Assembly (NCBI RefSeq): GCF_014646655.1
Contig: NZ_BMNR01000002.1
Coordinates: 62,001-126,000, forward strand
Source of the DNA: Yeosuana aromativorans
GTDB taxonomy: Bacteria > Bacteroidota > Bacteroidia > Flavobacteriales > Flavobacteriaceae
DNA length: 64,000 bases
Reading direction: 5' to 3'
Shown: positions 28,335 to 37,042 of the stretch, piece after piece
Layout of the letters: each line of letters starts with the position of its first letter
Numbering within the stretch: the stretch's first letter is position 1
Program-made: the position numbers and the translations under genes
The notes under the pieces: model-generated
Database searches by the model: none
Told to the model about the DNA's origin: nothing
What the model saw: the letters and a program-made list of their open reading frames with translations, nothing else

Positions 28335-29030
28335 TTAAACAGCAGCTTGACTTAATTTACTTTCTTTTTCAGAAACTATTTTCCCATCCAATAAATTAAT
28401 GGTTCTGTTAGAGAAACTGGCATCATGAGCAGAGTGCGTTACCATAACAATGGTTGTGCCTGACTCATTGAGCTTGCACAATAAATCCATAACCTCATTA
28501 CCATGTGATGTATCTAAATTTCCCGTTGGCTCATCGGCCAATATCAAGGAAGGATTGGTGACAAGCGCCCTTGCAACGGCAACACGTTGTTGTTGACCAC
28601 CTGATAATTGTTGCGGATAATGATTGGAGCGATGGGAGATTCCGATTTTTTGAATGATTTCATCAACTCTCTTTTTTCTTTCTGAACTATTTATTTTATT
28701 ATAAATGAGCGGTAATTCAATGTTTTCAAAAACAGTTAACTCTTCAATAAGGTTGAAGTTCTGAAAAATAAATCCAATGTTTTTTTTTCGTAGGTCAGAC
28801 CGTTGCTTTTCATTGTATTGTGCGATTTCCGTTCCTAGGAATTCATAGCTTCCGCTTTCTGGTTTGTCCAATAGGCCTAAAACATTCAACAAGGTAGATT
28901 TTCCACATCCGGAAGGTCCCATGATAGATACAAACTCGCCTGGATTGATTTCAAAAGACACTTGGTTTAAAGCAGTTGATTCCAGTTCTTCCGTTCTGTA
29001 AACTTTTGTTAGATTTTTTAATTTGATCAT
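28335..29030 (-). CDS. MacB/LolD-type ABC ATPase
   Basis: The 231-residue ATPase has Walker A GPSGCGKST (about 39-47), the Q-loop IFQNFNLIEELT, the signature LSGGQQQR, Walker B LILADEPTG, the D-loop and the switch His in MVTHSAH. It powers the permease encoded 17 bp downstream and follows the adaptor gene by 12 bp. Length is normal. The Asn-Leu-Asp (NLDTSHGNEV) stretch is usual in this group. Confidence 0.95.
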   Translation of the reverse strand: MIKLKNLTKVYRTEELESTALNQVSFEINPGEFVSIMGPSGCGKSTLLNVLGLLDKPESGSYEFLGTEIAQYNEKQRSDLRKKNIGFIFQNFNLIEELTVFENIELPLIYNKINSSERKKRVDEIIQKIGISHRSNHYPQQLSGGQQQRVAVARALVTNPSLILADEPTGNLDTSHGNEVMDLLCKLNESGTTIVMVTHSAHDASFSNRTINLLDGKIVSEKESKLSQAAV

Positions 29031-29042
29031 CTGTTCGTTTTT

Positions 29043-30305
29043 TTATTGATTAATTTTGATTGATTCGTAGTTTTTAAAGTCATCATAAGAGGATGAAATA
29101 AACTCATCACCAGCATTAAGCCCTTCAAGAACTTGGTAATAGCTTGGGTTTTGATTCCCTAATTTTATATAGCGTTTATGGGCTTCGCCGTTTCCATCCA
29201 AGACAAAGACATATTGCCCGCCAGAGGCTTGGAAGTAGTTGCCCCTAGGGATCATGATTGATTTCTTGGATTTTGAAAGTTCTAACCTTACTTGAACCGA
29301 TTGGCCTATTGTAATGTCTTTAGGCACGTCATTTTCAAAGACCAATTCTATTTCAAATTTTCTGTTCTTTACCTCTGGAAATACTTTTTTTACTTCCAGT
29401 TTAATAAGGTTGCCATTAAATGAAAAATTGGCAAGTTGCCCAGGTTTCACTGAGCTTAAATAATATTCGTCTACAAGTCCTTTAACCTTAAACCCTGATT
29501 GCACATCAATTTTAGCAACCGTTTGGTTTTTGTTATAGGATTCCCCGATATCTGGATCAAAACTGGACAGCATGCCCGAAACAGGTGCTCTTACCAACAG
29601 TTTTTCAATGTTTTCGCGAATTAAATTTAAATTGCGCTGCATCAATGAGATGGAGGTGTTAATCTGATCAATTTGCACCAAATTATCCTGCGAACTTTTT
29701 ACAACGTTGGTTTTCATAAAGTCGCGTTTGTTCTTAAAGTACCTGTAGGATTCCTGTCGTTCAATAAAATCGTTTCTGGCAATGATATCTTTTGAATATA
29801 AAACAGAATCTACTTTATAATTGCGCTCTACCTCGGCCAGACTGTTTTCGCTATCAATTAACGATTCTTTCAAATCCCGTTGATCTTTTTCCAAAGACAG
29901 TTTTAAACTCCTTAGATTATTGATTTGTTCTACAATGGCTGTTTCTTGGTTCATATAACCTAAGGTGGCCGACGGATTGCTTAAACGCAATAGGGGTGTA
30001 CCTTTTTCTACATACACGCCGTTTTCAATAAAAACCTCTTCTACGGTGCCGCCTTCCAGAGTATTGACTAAAACTAAATCGATGGGCTCTACATCTCCAT
30101 CAATTAAGATAACATCCTGAAAATCGCCTTCAAAAGCCTTTTTTACTGAAATTTTTGAGGCATCAACTTTGTATATTTTTTTATTAAATACCTGTAAGCC
30201 AAAAGACGAGAGAACCAGTACAAACACGATTCCCGCTAATGTTAAGATTTTTTTCTGGCTCCAGGTTTTTTTCTCAATTTTTTTGTCCATTCCCGATTGG
30301 TCCAT
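29043..30305 (-). CDS. HlyD/RND-type periplasmic adaptor
   Basis: The 420-residue adaptor has one N-terminal membrane helix (about residues 18-38, ILTLAGIVFVLVLSSFG) and the barrel-hairpin layout: a lipoyl half motif (VEEVFIENGVYVEKG), a coiled coil of about 130 residues, the second lipoyl half (VRAPVSGMLSSFDPDIGESYNKNQTV) and a membrane-proximal barrel. With the ATPase and permease it forms a MacAB-like system that would need an outer-membrane channel not in this window. The start may be 30305 or the second ATG at 30290. It is the first large gene of the operon. Confidence 0.92.
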   Translation of the reverse strand: MDQSGMDKKIEKKTWSQKKILTLAGIVFVLVLSSFGLQVFNKKIYKVDASKISVKKAFEGDFQDVILIDGDVEPIDLVLVNTLEGGTVEEVFIENGVYVEKGTPLLRLSNPSATLGYMNQETAIVEQINNLRSLKLSLEKDQRDLKESLIDSENSLAEVERNYKVDSVLYSKDIIARNDFIERQESYRYFKNKRDFMKTNVVKSSQDNLVQIDQINTSISLMQRNLNLIRENIEKLLVRAPVSGMLSSFDPDIGESYNKNQTVAKIDVQSGFKVKGLVDEYYLSSVKPGQLANFSFNGNLIKLEVKKVFPEVKNRKFEIELVFENDVPKDITIGQSVQVRLELSKSKKSIMIPRGNYFQASGGQYVFVLDGNGEAHKRYIKLGNQNPSYYQVLEGLNAGDEFISSSYDDFKNYESIKINQ

Positions 30306-30399
30306 GATATGTTATTTTTGATTTTGGTTTGGTTATTTTAAAATAAAAGCACTTCAATAACTTTCATTATTAAATCTACTAGCGTTATGATTATTGATA

Positions 30400-30528
30400 T
30401 CATGCTAAATGAAAATTAGGTTGAAGTTTGTCCCAACTGGAATGGTGTAGTCTTTTACTAAATCCTATATGAATTAAGTTTCTATGTTTTAAGTTTTCTT
30501 TTGAATTGTTAATGATTAATGTTGTCAT
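30400..30528 (-). CDS. Possible 42-residue peptide upstream of the export operon
   Basis: The ORF starts MTTLIINNSKENLKHRNLI and ends 95 bp before the adaptor gene, on the same strand. It is polar, with a basic His-rich middle (SKRLHHSSW). No GG leader or signal peptide is seen. Longer upstream in-frame start codons exist (to 30597) but add no recognisable sequence. Whether it is translated is unknown. Confidence 0.3.
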   Translation of the reverse strand: MTTLIINNSKENLKHRNLIHIGFSKRLHHSSWDKLQPNFHLA

Positions 30529-30569
30529 AATGTTCGTTTTTTGATTGATGATGGTTATTTTATGGTTAC

Positions 30570-30656
30570 TTATCTGTAACGTCTTTTGGTATTCCAATAA
30601 TTACTTTTTGAAGTATTTGGAAACTCAGGTAATTGATAATTGTTTACTGTTTTCAT
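30570..30656 (-). CDS. Possible 28-residue peptide upstream of the export operon
   Basis: An ATG at 30656 opens a 28-codon frame with start MKTVNNYQLPEFPN and a basic end (KRRYR). It lies 41 bp before the 42-residue ORF on the same strand. Evidence is limited to position and an open frame. Confidence 0.25.
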   Translation of the reverse strand: MKTVNNYQLPEFPNTSKSNYWNTKRRYR

Positions 30657-30769
30657 GATTTTATAGTTTAATGGTTTTGTTTTATATTATACAGACGACT
30701 AGTTTTTAAAATTGTTACAGTACTTTGTATAACATAATAATAAAAAGCTAAATTTTAATTTTGAATGTT

Positions 30770-30883
30770 ATGGAAAAGAATATACCATGGCCTCTTGAAA
30801 ACAAGGGTTTTGTCTCAATTTCAAAAGGTTACAATCCAGAAAGTTCTAGATTAAATAAAATAGAATGGATTAAATCGTTTTAA
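30770..30883 (+). CDS. Possible 37-residue peptide, convergent with terC
   Basis: The ATG at 30770 opens a 37-codon frame with start MEKNIPWPLENKGFVSISK and an end in IEWIKSF, 20 bp from the terC stop. A TACTTTG-like element lies about 50 bp upstream. No homology is recognised; it could be a leader peptide or chance. Confidence 0.25.
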   Translation: MEKNIPWPLENKGFVSISKGYNPESSRLNKIEWIKSF

Positions 30884-30903
30884 GCGGTTTGCTATGCTCT
30901 TTT

Positions 30904-31695
30904 TTAATTTTTTTTGTTTTTTTCAATTCTGAAACTTAAAAACTCAACAAACAATGAGAAGGCTATGGCAAAATATAAATAGCCTTTAGGTATGGCACCC
31001 ACCACATTTCCAAATAGTTTGGTATGTGATAAATGAGCAGCTTCGGTAATCAACATAAAACCAATCAGTATTAAAAAAGCCAAACCTAATAACTGCATAC
31101 TTGGGTGCGCATCAATAAACTTTCTGATAGGATTGGCAAACCCAATCATGATAACAATGGAAATAACCACGGCTATCATCATTAAAACCAAGTTATAATT
31201 GTGGTTGGGGTGCAGTCCGTTGGTCATTCCAACAGCTGTTAATATGGAATCGATAGAGAAGATAAAATCAATGATTAAAATTTGCATAATAGCTTGTGAC
31301 AACGATTTTATCTTTTTCCCTTTCAATTCTTTTTCATCATGTTTGGGTGATTCCACTTTTTCGTGGATTTCAGAGGTGCTTTTATAGATGAGGAACAAGC
31401 CACCACCAAACAGAATGATGGCTTGCCAACTAATGGCTATATGTAACCAACTTGTTTCAATAGTGTAAAAGGGGTCTTTTAATCCTACCAAAAATGATAC
31501 AAAGAACAAAAGGATAAGACGTTGTACCATAGCCAGCAACAAACCAATATTTGTTGCTTTACCACGTTGGTTTTCGGGTAATTTATTAGCAGCAATTGAA
31601 ATAAAAACAATGTTGTCTATCCCTAAAATTATTTCTAAAAAAGTTAGGGTAAGTAGCGCCATAATGGCATCGCTGGTAAATAGAAAATCTAACAT
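30904..31695 (-). CDS. TerC-family membrane protein
   Basis: The 263-residue protein has seven or so membrane segments. The family motif LEIILGIDNIVFISI (about 20-34) and IDFIFSIDSILTAVGM (about 141-156) are the acidic core helices thought to bind metal ions. The TerC family includes tellurite-resistance proteins and Mn2+ exporters (Alx, MeeF), so manganese export is plausible. It precedes miaA on the same strand with a 71-bp gap. Confidence 0.92.
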   Translation of the reverse strand: MLDFLFTSDAIMALLTLTFLEIILGIDNIVFISIAANKLPENQRGKATNIGLLLAMVQRLILLFFVSFLVGLKDPFYTIETSWLHIAISWQAIILFGGGLFLIYKSTSEIHEKVESPKHDEKELKGKKIKSLSQAIMQILIIDFIFSIDSILTAVGMTNGLHPNHNYNLVLMMIAVVISIVIMIGFANPIRKFIDAHPSMQLLGLAFLILIGFMLITEAAHLSHTKLFGNVVGAIPKGYLYFAIAFSLFVEFLSFRIEKNKKN

Positions 31696-31766
31696 GGATT
31701 ATATTTCAGGTTTCAGATTCAAAAATAATTAAAAATATGTGGTAAAAATAATCCGCTGACCGAAAT

Positions 31767-32678
31767 TTAAAGTTGTAACATCATCTTGTTTAACTTAGAA
31801 ATTAAAGGTTCCAAGGATGTTTGATAATCAAACCACAAGATGCTTTTGTCTTTTCTAAACCAGGTCATCTGGCGTTTGGCAAAGCGGCGCGTGTTCTTTT
31901 TTATTTCAGAAACAGCAAAATCCAGTGTCCAAGTACCATCCAAATAATTGAACAGTTCTTTATAGCCAACCGTGTTTAGGGCATTCAATGACTTGTGGGG
32001 ATATAAGGTTTTGACTTCATCCAGTAAACCATTAGCCATCATGATATCCACACGTTGGTTAATGCGATTGTAAATGGTTTCCCTATCTGCTGTTAAACCA
32101 ATGGTAATGGTTGTAAAGGGACGTTTTGTTTTGTTTTTGTTTAAAAAGGATGAATAGGGTTTCCCACTGCCCAAGCAAATTTCAAGGGCACGAATCACGC
32201 GATGTGGATTGTCAATAGCTATAGTATGATAACTTTTAACATCAAGCGTTTTGAGTTGTTCTTGTAAAAACGGAAGGCCTTTGGTTTCTAAATCGATATT
32301 TAATTGTTCCCTAATATTGGGGTCTACATCTGGAAAATCATCCAAGCCCTTGGTAACAGCATCCACATATAACCCAGAGCCACCAACCATGATAACTACA
32401 TTGTGCGTTTTAAAAAGTGTTTGTAAGGTTTGCAAGGCTTCTCTTTCAAAAGCACCAACATTATAATTGTCTTGTATGGATTTATGATGGATGCAATGAT
32501 GTCTTGCGGCGTTTAATTCATCTGTTGATGGCGCTGCAGTTCCAATAGACATCTCCTTAAAAAATTGTCGGGAATCTGCCGAAATAATCTCAGTTTTAAA
32601 ATGTTGGGCAAGCTTGATGCTTAAGGCTGTTTTGCCTATGGCTGTTGGACCTACAATAGAAATAAGATAGTTACCCAT
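31767..32678 (-). CDS. miaA: tRNA dimethylallyltransferase
   Basis: The 303-residue enzyme transfers a dimethylallyl group to N6 of A37 in UNN-decoding tRNAs. The P-loop GPTAIGKTALS (about 10-20), SADSRQFFKEMSIGTA, the pyrophosphate-binding GGSGLYVDAV and the C-terminal RRFAKRQMTWFR are all present. Length is normal. Its start overlaps the stop of the channel gene by eight bases, so the two are cotranscribed. Confidence 0.96.
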   Translation of the reverse strand: MGNYLISIVGPTAIGKTALSIKLAQHFKTEIISADSRQFFKEMSIGTAAPSTDELNAARHHCIHHKSIQDNYNVGAFEREALQTLQTLFKTHNVVIMVGGSGLYVDAVTKGLDDFPDVDPNIREQLNIDLETKGLPFLQEQLKTLDVKSYHTIAIDNPHRVIRALEICLGSGKPYSSFLNKNKTKRPFTTITIGLTADRETIYNRINQRVDIMMANGLLDEVKTLYPHKSLNALNTVGYKELFNYLDGTWTLDFAVSEIKKNTRRFAKRQMTWFRKDKSILWFDYQTSLEPLISKLNKMMLQL

Positions 32679-33522
32679 GGTTTAGTTTATGGCCACAATT
32701 ATAGCAAAATTGAGCATTATCTTTGTGCTTCTCAGAAGAACAACTCGGGCAAGCTTGGGTGTTAAGATTCACCAAGTCGTTTTCTGAAACTGGTTTTGGT
32801 TTGCTTTGATGGGTGTATTCCGCTGACACGATACCTGTTGGAACGGCGATGATACCGTAACCTAAAATCATTATAAAAGTGGCTATAAGCTGTCCCAGTG
32901 GTGTTTGTGGAGCAATATCGCCAAAGCCAACAGTTGTAAGTGTAACAATACACCAATAGACGCTTTTAGGAATATTAGTAAAACCATTTTCTTCTCCCTC
33001 AACCATGTACATAATAGTTCCGAAAATAATGGACATAATAAGAACGGCAAATAAAAACACAAAAATTTTAGCTCGACTGGCCTTTAAGGCTGATACTAAA
33101 TTATTGGAAGCGCCCAAATAGCGAGCTAATTTCAAGATTCTAAAGATGCGCAATAAACGAAGCGCTCTTAATGCGACCAAAGCATGCGACCCCGCAAATA
33201 AAATGGACACATATTTTGGAATGGTGGACAGTAAATCAATAACGCCATAAAAACTTGTAATATATTTTATTGGCTTTTTTACTGTAACTATCCTAGCTAT
33301 ATATTCCACACTAAAAAGAATGGTAATTATCCATTCCCCAATGTTTAAAATATCATGATACTTTGAATCGATGGTTTTTACACTTTCAAGCATGACCAAA
33401 ACAATACTGGCAAGTATTGCAATAAGCAATATAATATCAAACAATTTTCCAGCAGGCGTGTCGGCCTCATAAATAATTTCATGAAGTCTTGCTTTCCAGT
33501 TCCTTTTATCGGGCTTGATCAT
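32671..33522 (-). CDS. Voltage-gated potassium-channel family protein with C-terminal zinc ribbon
   Basis: This 283-residue protein has six membrane segments. The S4-like helix carries spaced arginines (ALRALRLLRIFRILKLARY, about 118-136) and the filter TTVGFGD (196-202) is that of a K+ channel. The last 30 residues hold CPSC and CYNCGH, a zinc-ribbon or rubredoxin-like knuckle, in the cytosol. It likely works as a homotetrameric K+ channel; the ribbon may sense ligand or redox state, which is inference. Family members with this tail are known in Bacteroidota. It overlaps miaA and lies 28 bp after the exonuclease gene. Confidence 0.92.
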   Translation of the reverse strand: MIKPDKRNWKARLHEIIYEADTPAGKLFDIILLIAILASIVLVMLESVKTIDSKYHDILNIGEWIITILFSVEYIARIVTVKKPIKYITSFYGVIDLLSTIPKYVSILFAGSHALVALRALRLLRIFRILKLARYLGASNNLVSALKASRAKIFVFLFAVLIMSIIFGTIMYMVEGEENGFTNIPKSVYWCIVTLTTVGFGDIAPQTPLGQLIATFIMILGYGIIAVPTGIVSAEYTHQSKPKPVSENDLVNLNTQACPSCSSEKHKDNAQFCYNCGHKLNHG

Positions 33523-33550
33523 TTAGTAAAAATAAGAAAAGATTGAAATA

Positions 33551-34924
33551 TTAACTCTTTTTATCAAATTGTATCACTTTCAATCGCTTATTCTTTCTCA
33601 TATAATTTTGAATGATGTGTTGGGTATCCCTGTTATTTTGCATGGGCGTGATAATGGATTCCAATACATCAATATTGTTTATTTGATAATTCAAGTTAAA
33701 AAAACCAACCCCTTTAAACACGCCATTTTCTATGTATATGGCACTACGTTCATCAATTTCCCGTCCTTTATCAATAATAACCATGTTCTTGTTTTTATAG
33801 CTGTTTTTATTGATGAAAGACTCCACACGTTTGTTGTACAGTTCAGGAGTTTCCTCACCTATGCAAGCACCATGGCATTCCTTGATATCATATTTAAAGC
33901 AACTGCTTTTTGTTTTGTAAATGCCCGTTAGTTTTTGGCATAGGTTGTATTCTTCAACCGTCTTGGTCATGAAACTCTTGGCGCTGTCCCGATTGCTGAA
34001 TGTTGTGATGGGTTTTTTTCTGCCATCCACCTTGTCAATCTTTAAGTTGATGTAATTTTGATCATCCACAAAACTATATAAGGCATGTGTGAAAATAGTA
34101 CGTCTTAAAGCTCGGTTGTAAATGGGTTTGTTACGTTTAATTTCTTCACTTTCTTTTAGTAAAGCAACCAACTCACTTCCGGTAGCTTCATAGGTAACAG
34201 CAGTTGCATGTAATTGGATTTTTTTGGATTTATGATTGGTGCTTGTAAAGTGCTGATTGATGCGCTTTTTTATGTTATTGCTTTTGCCAATGTAAATGAT
34301 TTCCCCATCAGCTTTGTGAATGTAATAAACACCTGTAACGGAAGGCAAATCCTCTATAATATCAATATGTCTGGGTTCTAGTTGGCGTTTTGGGTTTAAT
34401 CGAATGGATTCTTGGATTATTTGCTTTGAGGAATCCTTATCCAAGAGCATTTTAAATAATTTAACCGTTGCTAGGGCGTCACCAGAAGCGCGATGTCTAT
34501 CAGTCACTGGAATCCCTAAAGAGCGAACCAATTTACCCAAGCTATACGAGGCTTGGTTTGGAATTAGGTTTTTTGATAACTCGACGGTGCAAAGCGTTTC
34601 GCGTGTAAACTCATAACCCAAACGTCTAAATTCGGTCACTAAAATACGGTAATCAAATTGGGCATTGTGGGCTACTAAAATGCAATCTTCTGTAATTTCA
34701 ACAATGCGTTTGGCCACTTCGTAAAACTTGGGGGCATTGCGTAACATATTACTGTTTATACCGGTAAGATTGACAACAAAGGGTTGTATGTCTCGTTCTG
34801 GGTTTATAAGGCTGATAAACTGGTCAACTACTTGATGACCGTCATATTTATAGATTGCAATTTCTGTTATGCCTTCTTCATTATATTTTCCCCCAGTGGT
34901 TTCTATGTCCAGTATTGCGTACAA
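33551..34924 (-). CDS. DEDDh exonuclease fused to GIY-YIG nuclease domain
   Basis: The 457-residue protein has a DnaQ-type 3'-5' exonuclease domain (about 1-165) with D6, E8 (DIETTGG), D91 (HNAQFDY) and H144/D149 (HRASGDA). A UvrC/Cho-type GIY-YIG domain follows (about 196-275: GVYYIHKADGEIIYIGKSN), then a UvrC-like middle region with cysteines around residues 350-370. Fusions of this type are common in Bacteroidota and are annotated as DNA polymerase III epsilon or exonuclease proteins; a DNA repair role is expected from the domains. It is encoded 96 bp after the YggS gene. Confidence 0.92.
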   Translation of the reverse strand: MYAILDIETTGGKYNEEGITEIAIYKYDGHQVVDQFISLINPERDIQPFVVNLTGINSNMLRNAPKFYEVAKRIVEITEDCILVAHNAQFDYRILVTEFRRLGYEFTRETLCTVELSKNLIPNQASYSLGKLVRSLGIPVTDRHRASGDALATVKLFKMLLDKDSSKQIIQESIRLNPKRQLEPRHIDIIEDLPSVTGVYYIHKADGEIIYIGKSNNIKKRINQHFTSTNHKSKKIQLHATAVTYEATGSELVALLKESEEIKRNKPIYNRALRRTIFTHALYSFVDDQNYINLKIDKVDGRKKPITTFSNRDSAKSFMTKTVEEYNLCQKLTGIYKTKSSCFKYDIKECHGACIGEETPELYNKRVESFINKNSYKNKNMVIIDKGREIDERSAIYIENGVFKGVGFFNLNYQINNIDVLESIITPMQNNRDTQHIIQNYMRKNKRLKVIQFDKKS

Positions 34925-35020
34925 AAAATGGTAATTCGTTTATTTGTGATATGATATCGTAAGACTTTTTTAAGCCTAGACATTTTGCTTTAATTAATGA
35001 GTAACGGTTCTTTTAAAAAC

Positions 35021-35689
35021 TTAATTGTAATTTCTGCTTCCAAAAATACTACTTCCTACACGAATCATGGTACTGCCACATGCTATGGCCAATGTATAAT
35101 CACCACTCATTCCCATGGAAATAATTTTAGGGTTAAAGTTAAAAATTTCCAATGGTTTTAAGGAGTCAAAAGTCTGTTTTAAAAGATTGAACTCGGTCTT
35201 TATCTTATTTTCGTCATCGGTAAACGTTGCCATGCCCATAAGACCGGTTATTCGGATGTGTTTTAATTCGGAAAGCGCTTTCGATTGCAATAATGTTTTG
35301 GCATCACCTGGAGCCATTCCAAATTTGGAATCTTCTTCAGCAATTTTTATTTGAAGTAAACAGTCAATAATCCTATTGTGCTTTTTGGCTTGTTTGTTGA
35401 TTTCTTTCAATAATTTAAAATTGTCCACACCATGTATCAAAGACACAAAGGGTGCCATATATTTTACCTTGTTTGTTTGAACATGCCCTATCATGTGCCA
35501 TTCAATATCTTTAGGCAAGGCTTCAAATTTTTCAACCATTTCCTGAATCTTGTTTTCACCAAAAATGCGTTGTCCTGCGTTGTAGGCTTCCATAATATCA
35601 GAGACAGGTTTGGTTTTTGAAACGGCCACAAGTGTGACATGTTCGGGTATCGTTGATAGTATGTTTTGAAGATTTTCTTTTATTGACAT
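35021..35689 (-). CDS. yggS: YggS/PLPBP-family PLP homeostasis protein
   Basis: The 222-residue fold-type III PLP protein has the N-terminal TLVAVSKTKP (PLP lysine about K36), GENKIQEM, WHMIGHVQTNK and the phosphate-binding GMSGDYTLAIACGSTMIRVGSSIFG. It keeps free PLP at low level and supports amino-acid metabolism. I start at the ATG at 35689, four bases after the DUF1015 stop; starts at 35704 and 35719 would overlap that gene and add unlike residues. It is very likely cotranscribed with DUF1015. Confidence 0.93.
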   Translation of the reverse strand: MSIKENLQNILSTIPEHVTLVAVSKTKPVSDIMEAYNAGQRIFGENKIQEMVEKFEALPKDIEWHMIGHVQTNKVKYMAPFVSLIHGVDNFKLLKEINKQAKKHNRIIDCLLQIKIAEEDSKFGMAPGDAKTLLQSKALSELKHIRITGLMGMATFTDDENKIKTEFNLLKQTFDSLKPLEIFNFNPKIISMGMSGDYTLAIACGSTMIRVGSSIFGSRNYN

Positions 35690-35693
35690 GGTT

Positions 35694-36938
35694 TTAAAAT
35701 TCATAAATGGTAATTCCACTTCTTAGTTTGGGTAAAATATACGTGCTTTTAGGAGGCATTTTTAGGCCATCATTGGCAATTTGTTTCATTTGTTCTATGG
35801 TTACAGCGCACATACCAAATCCTATTTTAAATTCGCCACTATCTACACTGCCTTTTATGTTTACCATTTCTATACTGCCGTGGGTATGCGAATACGAAAT
35901 ACGATTATCATTGCGTAAATCATTAATGCCTAAAATAGGTTTTAAAATGGTTTTGTATAATATTTGGGCATCCAAAGCATCTAACGAGGTTTTAAAATCA
36001 TAGGTGTTCTTTCTTAAATATAACGAATAAAAATCACCATCCAAATACATGCTGAAATGATGTTGCTTGGTTGGCGTGTAGGGTGTGTTGCCTCTATTTT
36101 GTATTCTGAAATCAGCATCCAACTTCACTAAAAATTCTTCTTTGGTCAAGCCATTGAGGTCTTTAACCAATCTGTTAAATTCGTGGATTACCAAATCGGA
36201 TTCTGGAATTAGATACGACATAAAGAAGTTGTATGATTCTGTTCCGTTATGGTTTGGGTTGTTTGCTTTTTCCTCTTGATATAACAAATATGAAGATGCC
36301 GACCTGTGATGCCCATCAGCAATATAAATGGTATCCATTTTTTTGAACTCATCCTGAATGGTTTTAATGACCGCTTCATCATCAACTTTCCAGAGATAAT
36401 GCGTGTCTTTGTAAGTCATGGTAAATTCATATTCAGCATGCTTTTTTTGAGTTTCTTCTATAATGGATGCAATAGTGCTATTATCTGGATAGGTTAACAA
36501 AACCGGTTCAGCATTAAATCCTACGGTCTTTAAATAGTTTTTAAAGGTTTTTTCACGAGACTCGATTGTGTCTTCATGTTTTTTAATGATGTCCTTTTCG
36601 TAGTCTTCTGCACTGGTGGCTGCAATAATACCATTAAACGTTTGATGATGACGATTCACAATTTTGTAAACGTAAAACGAAGGTTTGTCATCTTGAATAA
36701 ATACATGATCCTCCTTAAATTCCAAATATCTGTTTTTTACCAGTTTGTAGCGTTCTTCTCCAGTGATTACCTGATCATATTTGTAACCAGGATTGACAAT
36801 ATGTAGAAAGGTGTATGGGTTATATTCCATGCGGGCTTCGCGTTCTTCAATGGTGTAACTTTGATAGGAACGCGATGCAACCAAACCGACAATTGCTCTG
36901 GTAGGTCTTACCGCTCTAAAAGGAATTATTTTGGCCAT
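35694..36938 (-). CDS. DUF1015 protein
   Basis: The 414-residue cytosolic protein has the DUF1015 signature: start AKIIPFRAVRPTRAIVGLVASRSY, IADGHHRSASSYLLY (about 210-224) and SYLIPESDLVIHEFNRLV. The last segment ends in KLRSGITIYEF. The family is widespread and often sits with serine or PLP genes, but its activity is not settled. Here it precedes yggS and is separated from the 3-hydroxyacyl-CoA dehydrogenase gene by a palindromic repeat that fills the gap. Confidence 0.9.
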   Translation of the reverse strand: MAKIIPFRAVRPTRAIVGLVASRSYQSYTIEEREARMEYNPYTFLHIVNPGYKYDQVITGEERYKLVKNRYLEFKEDHVFIQDDKPSFYVYKIVNRHHQTFNGIIAATSAEDYEKDIIKKHEDTIESREKTFKNYLKTVGFNAEPVLLTYPDNSTIASIIEETQKKHAEYEFTMTYKDTHYLWKVDDEAVIKTIQDEFKKMDTIYIADGHHRSASSYLLYQEEKANNPNHNGTESYNFFMSYLIPESDLVIHEFNRLVKDLNGLTKEEFLVKLDADFRIQNRGNTPYTPTKQHHFSMYLDGDFYSLYLRKNTYDFKTSLDALDAQILYKTILKPILGINDLRNDNRISYSHTHGSIEMVNIKGSVDSGEFKIGFGMCAVTIEQMKQIANDGLKMPPKSTYILPKLRSGITIYEF

Positions 36939-36947
36939 AGTTTTTTT

Positions 36948-37030
36948 GTCATTACGAGGAGTGAAACGACGTGGTAATCTTTTTAAGGTAAAGAGATTGC
37001 CACAACTTTTTTCAAAAGTCTCGCAATGAC
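36948..37030. repeat. Dispersed palindromic repeat, copy R2
   Basis: This is the most complete copy. Outer arms are GTCATTACGAG and CTCGCAATGAC; inner arms are GTGGTAATCT and AGATTGCCAC. The long stem can form in the mRNA. It fills nearly the whole gap between the hydroxyacyl-CoA dehydrogenase gene and DUF1015. Confidence 0.9.
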
Positions 37031-37042
37031 ATTATTATAATA

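Larger units (their letters stand above)
30306..30903. other. 598-bp AT-rich gap with only tiny ORFs
   Basis: No long ORF and no RNA gene are seen. Three short ORFs (30400-30528, 30570-30656, 30770-30883) are listed below. A TATAAT-like stretch occurs near 30690, but no convincing Bacteroidota promoter was found. It carries the promoter of the export operon. Confidence 0.6.
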
